A program made the translations under genes and the position numbers. 64,000 nucleotides of DNA from Nonomuraea glycinis (GTDB lineage: Bacteria; Actinomycetota; Actinomycetes; Streptosporangiales; Streptosporangiaceae). The DNA lies in NCBI RefSeq assembly GCF_014646515.1, contig NZ_BMNK01000012.1, positions 186,001 through 250,000 on the forward strand. The letters run 5' to 3'. Below, piece by piece: positions 58,956 through 64,000 of the stretch (positions are counted from its first letter, which is position 1; the number at the start of each line of letters is the position of its first letter). The notes below the pieces were generated by a model. The model was not told where the DNA came from and made no database searches. It was given only the letters and a program-made list of their open reading frames with translations.

Positions 58956-59723
58956 ATGTCAACCCACCGGGAGCCCGCCCTCCGTACCACCGGACTCCGC
59001 AAAGCCTTCGGCGACCACCTGGCGGTCGACGACATCCACCTCACTGTTCCCGCCGGATCCTTCTACGGCCTGGTCGGCCCTAACGGCGCCGGCAAGACCA
59101 CCACCCTGGCCATGGCCGTCGGCCTGCTCCGCCCCGACGCCGGCCGCGCCGAGATCTTCGGCGTGGACGTCTGGCGCGACACCGTCCAGGCCAAGGGACT
59201 GATCGGCGTGCTGCCCGACGGCAACGCCATGCCGGAACGGCTCACCGGCCGCGAGGTCCTCACCTACCTCGGCCTGCTGCGCGGCCTGCCCCCCACCGTC
59301 GTCGCCGAGCGCACCGACGAACTCCTCCAGGTCCTCGAGCTCGACTCCGCCGAGCGGACCCTGGTCATCGAATACTCCACCGGCATGCGCAAGAAGATCG
59401 GCCTGGCCGTCGCCCTCCTGCACGCGCCTCGCCTGCTCGTCCTGGACGAGCCCTTCGAGGCCGTCGACCCCGTCTCCGCGGCCACGATCAAGACCATCCT
59501 GCGCAGGTTCGCGGGCAACGGCGGCTCGGTGATCATCTCCAGCCATGTCATGGCCCTCGTCGAGCAGCTCTGCGACCACGTGGGCGTCATCTCCGACGGC
59601 CGCGTCGTAGCCGCTGGGTCGCTGGCCGACGTACGCGGCGCCGGAACCCTGGAGGATGCCTTCGTCGACCTCGTCGGCGCCCGCACCGGAGGAACGGAGG
59701 GGCTGGCATGGCTCACCTCCTGA
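58956..59723 (+). CDS. ABC transporter ATP-binding protein
   Basis: A 255-residue cytosolic ATPase of the ABC-2 exporter type (drug, lantibiotic or polyketide export). The Walker A motif GPNGAGKTTT is at ~41-50, the signature YSTGMRKKIGLAVALLHAP in the second half, Walker B LLVLDEPFEAVDP, and the switch His in IISSHVM. It overlaps the permease gene by 16 nt. A two-component system follows, as is common for exporters sensing cell-envelope stress or antibiotics. Confidence 0.92.
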   Translation: MSTHREPALRTTGLRKAFGDHLAVDDIHLTVPAGSFYGLVGPNGAGKTTTLAMAVGLLRPDAGRAEIFGVDVWRDTVQAKGLIGVLPDGNAMPERLTGREVLTYLGLLRGLPPTVVAERTDELLQVLELDSAERTLVIEYSTGMRKKIGLAVALLHAPRLLVLDEPFEAVDPVSAATIKTILRRFAGNGGSVIISSHVMALVEQLCDHVGVISDGRVVAAGSLADVRGAGTLEDAFVDLVGARTGGTEGLAWLTS

Positions 59724-61525
59724 CCCCCGGCCCAGCCGCATCGGCACAGCACATGATCCGCATGCGGCTGGCGCTCATGCGCAACTCCCTGCGCGGCGAC
59801 AACGCCGCCAACCTTTACATCGGCGTCTCGACCGGGCTGATCCTCGCCTTCGGAACGATCGCCGTCGCCGTCCTGTGGCCCGCCTACCTGCCCCTCACCC
59901 TGGCCGCGTGGCTCTCCGGCTGGGTCTTCGGCCCCATCTTCATCGGGGGCAGCGAGGCCCTCCGCCCCGAATACTTCTCCATGCTCCCGGCCAAGCCAGG
60001 CCGGATCGCGGTGGCACTGCTCGCCGGAGCCTTCGCGGGCCCCGCACCAGCGGTGAATCTCATCGCCCTGCTGTCCCTGCCCGTGTACGGCTGGCGCTTC
60101 GGCCCGGCCGGAGTGCTCATCGGCCTGGCAGCAGCCGTCACCACGCTCATCACCATGGTGATGATCTCCCGCGTCATCGTGGCGCTCATCGGCCTGTTCG
60201 TCAGATCCCGCGCCACCGCGGCCGCCGTCGGCATCGGGGCCGGCACCGCCATCGCTCTGTGCAGCAACGGCTGGGCACCCGTCGCAGCTCTGGGCGGCAC
60301 CGACACCACCGCCTGGTCCCAGGTGGTGCTCCGCGTCCTGCCCTCCGGATGGGGTGTGGCCGCCGTCGAAGCCCCCTGGCCTCTCGCCCTCGCCATCCTC
60401 GTCGCCGGCACCGGCATGATCGTCCTCCTTCTGGCCGTCTGGGCCGGCCTGCTGTCGCGGCGGGTCGTCTCGGCCGCACGCGGCGGTGTGCCGCCCCGCC
60501 GCGGCACGCCCCGGCCCTTCCCCATCACCAGCGGTGCCCGCATCGCCGCCGCCAAGGAACTGCGCGCCTGGTGGCGCGACCTCGTCCGCATCCAGCTCCT
60601 CGCCACCGCCTTCTCCTTCGCCCTCGTCTTCCCTCTCCTGCTCGTCACCATCGACGTCTGGATCATGGTCCCCTTCACGGGACTCGTCGCGATCGTGATG
60701 GCCGCCGCGTCCTCGGCCAACCTCTACGGCTCCGACGGGACCGCCCTCTGGCTCACTCTCATGACCCCCGGGGCGGAGCGCGCCGACGTCCGCGGCCGCC
60801 AACTGGCCTGGCTCCTCATCGTCGGCCCAGCCGCGGTCGTCCTCTCCCTGGCCGGCACCCTCGTCAGCGGCGAAGCGTGGGCTTGGCCGTGGGTACTCGG
60901 CCTGCTCCCCGCTCTGCTCGGCGGCGGCGCCGGGGTCATCGTCCTGCTCGCCGTGACCTCGCTCGTCCCCGGGACCGATCCCCACAAGCGCGGCGGCAAT
61001 CCCCTCAGCACCGGCGCTGACGAAACCGCCGAAACCAGCCTCGCCTGGCTCGTGCTCGTCGCCGTCCCCGCCACCGCCCTGCCTGCGGCCGGCGCCATCC
61101 TCCTCCACCCCTGGGCCGGCATCGCCACCGGTGTGCTGACCGGCGCCCTAAGTGCCTGGGGACTCGGCAAGATCGCCTACCGCAGGCTCGAGAACCACGG
61201 GATCGATCTCCTCAACCTCATGAAGCACGGCCCGGCACCCCAGGCCGACAAACCCACCACCGCCGATCTCCCCATCCAGCATCGCATCGGCGTCACGATC
61301 AGCTACGCCATCGCCTGGCTTCCCCTGTTCCCTCAGGGACTCGCGCCCATGGTCATGAAGATCCTCGGCATCGAGGATCGCGTATGGTTCCTCGCCCTCC
61401 ATCTCCCGCCGATCTGGCAATGGCCCACAATCATTTTCATGATCGCCCTAGGGCTGCTCATGTACGGCTACGCCATCCTGATCCCCATCCGCCTAAGCTC
61501 GTCCTCATCGGTTACCACCAGCTGA
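59708..61525 (+). CDS. ABC-2 type exporter permease
   Basis: A 605-residue membrane protein with about 12 hydrophobic segments, large for a single ABC-2 permease and consistent with two fused six-helix halves. It contains AWWRDLVRIQLLATAFSFAL at the centre. It is translated from within the end of the ATPase gene. With one ATPase dimer it could form a complete exporter. The substrate is not evident; the linked sensor kinase may report it. Confidence 0.82.
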   Translation: MAHLLTPGPAASAQHMIRMRLALMRNSLRGDNAANLYIGVSTGLILAFGTIAVAVLWPAYLPLTLAAWLSGWVFGPIFIGGSEALRPEYFSMLPAKPGRIAVALLAGAFAGPAPAVNLIALLSLPVYGWRFGPAGVLIGLAAAVTTLITMVMISRVIVALIGLFVRSRATAAAVGIGAGTAIALCSNGWAPVAALGGTDTTAWSQVVLRVLPSGWGVAAVEAPWPLALAILVAGTGMIVLLLAVWAGLLSRRVVSAARGGVPPRRGTPRPFPITSGARIAAAKELRAWWRDLVRIQLLATAFSFALVFPLLLVTIDVWIMVPFTGLVAIVMAAASSANLYGSDGTALWLTLMTPGAERADVRGRQLAWLLIVGPAAVVLSLAGTLVSGEAWAWPWVLGLLPALLGGGAGVIVLLAVTSLVPGTDPHKRGGNPLSTGADETAETSLAWLVLVAVPATALPAAGAILLHPWAGIATGVLTGALSAWGLGKIAYRRLENHGIDLLNLMKHGPAPQADKPTTADLPIQHRIGVTISYAIAWLPLFPQGLAPMVMKILGIEDRVWFLALHLPPIWQWPTIIFMIALGLLMYGYAILIPIRLSSSSSVTTS

Positions 61526-61552
61526 AACCCCGTCCGTACCCGAGCGGAGGGC

Positions 61553-62770
61553 ATGCCCCGGATGAACGACCCCTTCCCACTCTCCCCTTGGGAACGACGC
61601 TTCGAGAACGTCGTCGAGATCATCCCCTACGTCACCCTCGCCGCTTCCCTCGTCATCAGCCTGGCCTCACCCGACCAGCCCGCAGGCGGGATCCCCCGCA
61701 CACTCGGGTTCACCGCCCTGGCCCTCGTCTGGAATGCCGGCGCCCGCACGCTCCTCCCCGTCGCCGTGCGCCAGCGGCGGGTCGCCATCACCGTGCACTT
61801 CGTCGGTGTCCTGGCCACCGCCGCGCTGCTGGCCTTCCACGACCCGATCTTCATCATCTACTGCATCTCCGGCTTCTTCCTCGCCGCCAACTTCGCTCCC
61901 TCCAAGTGGACCTTCGCCGCCGTCGCCGCCACCTCCTTCGTCCTGTACGGATCGACGCTCGACTGGGCACAGGCCACCATCCAGCTCATCACCTTCTACC
62001 TGGCGATCATCGTCGTGCAGACCGTCGCCATCGGCGGCGGCTCCATCGCAGGCATCAAGATCGAGGACCGGCAGCGCAAATACCGGAAAGCAGTCAGCGA
62101 TCTTCAGACCGCCATGGAGGAGAACGCCAACCTCCACGCCCAGCTCCTCACCCAAGCCCACCAGGCCGGCATCCTCGACGAACGCCAGCGCATGGCACGC
62201 GAAATCCACGACACCCTCGCCCAAGGCCTCACCGGCATCATCACCCAGCTACGCGCCGCCCAACGCGTCAAGGATTCCGGCACCCACCTCCAACGGGCGC
62301 TCAACCTCGCCGAGGACAGCCTCACCGAAGCCCGCCGCTCCGTCTCCGCCCTCCAGCCTCACCAGCTCGAGGACGCCCACCTCCCCGAAGCCATGACCAC
62401 CCTGGCCCGCGAGTGGACCCAGACCACCGGCGTCGACCTCCACGTCGAAGTGACCGGCGACCGCGTCCCCCTCAGCCCCGCCATCGAGGTCACCCTCTTC
62501 CGCGTCGCCCAGGAAGCCCTCGCCAACGTCGCCAAACACGCGGCCGCCACCCGAGCCGGCCTCACCCTCTCCTACACCGGCGCCGTCGTCCTTCTCGACA
62601 TCCGCGACAACGGCACCGGCATCCACAACCCCAACGGCAAAGGATTCGGACTCAGCAGCATGAGACAACGCGTCCGCGGCGTCGGCGGCTCCCTCGAAAT
62701 CGAGAGCACGCCCGGCGAGGGCACCGCCGTCAGCGCCACCGTCCCCGCGCTCCGTGGAGACCAACGGTGA
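61553..62770 (+). CDS. NarL-type sensor histidine kinase
   Basis: A 405-residue sensor. About five membrane helices occupy residues ~20-165. A coiled coil (~168-205) leads into the HisKA_3 box LDERQRMAREIHDTLAQGLT with His219 as the phosphorylated residue. The HATPase_c domain has VTLFRVAQEALANVAKHA, DIRDNGTGI and KGFGLSSMRQRVRGVGG. GCGGAGGG precedes the ATG. Its stop overlaps the response regulator start (GTGA), so it partners with it; both are probably linked to the ABC exporter. Confidence 0.92.
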   Translation: MPRMNDPFPLSPWERRFENVVEIIPYVTLAASLVISLASPDQPAGGIPRTLGFTALALVWNAGARTLLPVAVRQRRVAITVHFVGVLATAALLAFHDPIFIIYCISGFFLAANFAPSKWTFAAVAATSFVLYGSTLDWAQATIQLITFYLAIIVVQTVAIGGGSIAGIKIEDRQRKYRKAVSDLQTAMEENANLHAQLLTQAHQAGILDERQRMAREIHDTLAQGLTGIITQLRAAQRVKDSGTHLQRALNLAEDSLTEARRSVSALQPHQLEDAHLPEAMTTLAREWTQTTGVDLHVEVTGDRVPLSPAIEVTLFRVAQEALANVAKHAAATRAGLTLSYTGAVVLLDIRDNGTGIHNPNGKGFGLSSMRQRVRGVGGSLEIESTPGEGTAVSATVPALRGDQR

Positions 62771-63387
62771 TCCGCCTTCTCATCGTGGACGACCACCCCA
62801 TCGTCCGCGACGGCCTGCGCTCTGCCTTCGAAGCCGAACCCGACATCGATGTCGTCGGCGAAGCCGCCAACGGCCGCGACGGCATCGAACGCGCCGCCGC
62901 ACTCGAGGTCGACATCGTCCTCATGGACCTGCGCATGCCAGAAATGGACGGCGTCAGCGCCATCACCGCCCTACGCCACTCCCACCCCCGCATCAAGACC
63001 CTCGTTCTGACCACCTTCGACGGCGACTCCGACGTCCTGCCCGCCATCGAAGCCGGCGCCACTGGCTACCTCCTCAAGGACGCCCCCACCGACGAACTCC
63101 TGCGCGCCGTCCGCGCCGCGGCCGCCGGCGAGCCGGTCCTGTCCCCGTCCGTCGCCAGCCTTCTGATGGGCCAGGTACGCAGACCTGTCAAGGCTGCCCT
63201 CACCGACCGCGAACTCCAGGTCCTCGCCCTCGTGGCCGACGGTGCCTCCAACCGTCAGGCGGCCGCCAAGCTCTTCATCAGCGAGGCCAGCATCAAGACA
63301 CACCTGCTGCACATCTACGACAAACTCGGCGTCCGCGACCGCGCCGCGGCCGTCGGCGAGGGTTATCGACGAGGTCTGCTCAGCTAG
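62767..63387 (+). CDS. NarL/FixJ-type response regulator
   Basis: A 206-residue regulator: receiver domain 1-120 (LLIVDDHPIVRDGL with Asp8/9; phosphorylated Asp54 in VLMDLRMPEMDG; Lys in YLLKDAPTDELL) and LuxR helix-turn-helix ~140-205 (ALTDRELQVLALVADGASN, AKLFISEASIKTHLLHI, YDKLGVRDRAAAV). GTG 62767 overlaps the kinase stop. It likely controls the upstream exporter genes. Confidence 0.93.
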   Translation: MIRLLIVDDHPIVRDGLRSAFEAEPDIDVVGEAANGRDGIERAAALEVDIVLMDLRMPEMDGVSAITALRHSHPRIKTLVLTTFDGDSDVLPAIEAGATGYLLKDAPTDELLRAVRAAAAGEPVLSPSVASLLMGQVRRPVKAALTDRELQVLALVADGASNRQAAAKLFISEASIKTHLLHIYDKLGVRDRAAAVGEGYRRGLLS

Positions 63388-63501
63388 TCGGCCAACAGCC
63401 CACTTCCACACAGCCACCCGCCCACCCGCTTACCCGTTTACCCGCCTACCCGCCTACCCGTGGGAACGCTGCAGGTGGCCGTGCTATGGGGGGAAGCTCA
63501 A

Positions 63502-63682
63502 GCGCTGCTGAGGTGGGCGCGTGAACTGGGATGTGGTGCTGGGCGGTCTGCCGCAACGCTGCTGAGGTGGGCGTGTGAACCGGGAAATGGTGTTGCGTGA
63601 TCTGCTGCAGCGCTGCTGAGGTGGGCGCGTGAACCGTGACGTGGTGCTGGAGATGTTCGACCGTCAACTCCGGCGGGAGGCC
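63502..63682. repeat. 54-bp tandem repeats of a gene-start region
   Basis: Units with starts at 63521, 63575 and 63629 have exactly 54-bp period. Each begins GTGAAC and is preceded by GCTGAGGTGGGCG(C/T), i.e. a ribosome site. The first two encode 14 residues (starting VNWDVVL and VNREMVL), each ending in TGA in the same frame as the real gene at 63629. The preceding region (63388-63500) holds short CCTACCCG-type repeats and nothing else recognisable. Confidence 0.88.
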
Positions 63683-64000
63683 CGGTCCGCCGGCGCCGGA
63701 GATCGGGTCGAGCGGACGGGCGACGTGGTGCGGCACCTCTCCACCGGTGACGGCTCCACCGGTGACGGCTGGGCCACCGTCGTCTGGTCGGACCTCGACG
63801 CCGCCACGGCGGACGCGGCGATCGCCGCGCAGGTGCGCCACTTCACCGACCTCGGCCGCGAGTTCGAATGGAAGCTGTACGCCCACGACCAGCCGGCCGA
63901 CCTCGCCGACCGGCTGGCGGCGGCCGGCTTCGTGCCCGAGCCCGCGGAGACCCTCATGGTCGCCCAGGTGCCGGACCTGCCGACCGGTATCGACCTCCCC
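63629..64000 (+). CDS. GNAT N-acetyltransferase-like protein, N-terminal part (runs off the window)
   Basis: GTG 63629 opens a frame that stays open for 124 codons to the window edge: VNRDVVLEMFDRQLRREAR, then DVVRHLSTGDGSTGDGWATV (containing a short STGDG repeat), AQVRHFTDLGREFEWKLYAH and LADRLAAAGFVPEPAETLMV. The last two segments are typical of the N-terminal domain of two-domain GNAT acetyltransferases of actinomycetes. GAGGTGG lies before the start. The acetyl-CoA site would be beyond the window. Confidence 0.7.
   Translation, partial: MNRDVVLEMFDRQLRREARSAGAGDRVERTGDVVRHLSTGDGSTGDGWATVVWSDLDAATADAAIAAQVRHFTDLGREFEWKLYAHDQPADLADRLAAAGFVPEPAETLMVAQVPDLPTGIDLP

Noticed and set aside
63388..63640. 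CRISPR-like direct repeats
   Set aside because: The units are tandem without unique spacers, contain start and stop codons in frame, and no cas gene is present.

Overview
The window is very GC-rich DNA with GTG/TTG starts, many GTGA/ATGA gene overlaps, and actinomycete-type gene families: a SARP regulator, XRE-DUF5753/DUF397/HATPase modules, Mycobacterium-like RmlC and korAB next to nuo genes. This points to a filamentous actinomycete, most likely a Streptosporangiales member such as Nonomuraea. The taxon is inferred from style and content only. No rRNA, tRNA, CRISPR array or transposase was seen.

Left flank (1-7.5 kb): the tail of a LuxR-type response regulator, a secreted serine hydrolase, a self-inhibited (class II) Fic protein with a striking palindrome over its start, a DUF72 protein, small housekeeping genes, and a DMT exporter with a GntR/FCD regulator whose consensus operator lies just before the exporter.

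Centre, part 1 (7.7-38.6 kb): a Wzx/Wzy-type cell-surface polysaccharide locus. It holds an initiating polyprenyl-phosphate sugar-1-phosphate transferase, rmlABDC for dTDP-L-rhamnose, and a sugar-tailoring block (C-methyltransferase, nucleotidyltransferase, PIG-L deacetylase, SDR, DUF4910 protein and an unrecognised protein with a duplicated Cys-rich domain). It also holds a flippase, two Wzz-like chain-length proteins without a kinase, a Wzy-like polymerase, several glycosyltransferases, a UDP-sugar dehydrogenase, a CelD-like acetyltransferase, a polysaccharide deacetylase and two related beta-helix proteins. A lower-GC accessory island (32.6-35.7 kb; HATPase, XRE-DUF5753, DUF397 genes and gene remnants) interrupts it. 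A SARP regulator closes the block.

Centre, part 2 (38.7-49.4 kb): a tightly coupled nine-gene operon that looks like a bacterial counterpart of the Pel and galactosaminogalactan systems. Its order is an Agd3-type (CBM87/CE18) secreted deacetylase, a PelF-like glycosyltransferase, a PelG-like multispanning membrane protein, a nucleotidyltransferase, an SDR with an altered active site, a GH114-like lipoprotein, a UDP-HexNAc-type dehydrogenase, another SDR and a second GH114-like protein. Direct repeats with 11-bp period, the arrangement SARP proteins bind, lie upstream of the first gene. A strong bidirectional hairpin ends the operon. This is the best candidate for an undescribed system.

Right flank (49.5-64 kb): korAB (2-oxoacid:ferredoxin oxidoreductase), a lipoprotein polysaccharide deacetylase, a reduced complex I gene set (only nuoA, B, C, H), a hypothetical membrane protein with duplicated end domains, a DUF3533-like membrane protein, an ABC exporter with a cognate NarL-type two-component system, and the start of a GNAT gene.

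A recurring oddity is short tandem duplication at gene ends or starts (4.8, 6.3, 25.8, 27.2, 28.5, 29.9, 45.4, 57.0 and 63.5 kb), sometimes copying a stop codon or a start region.
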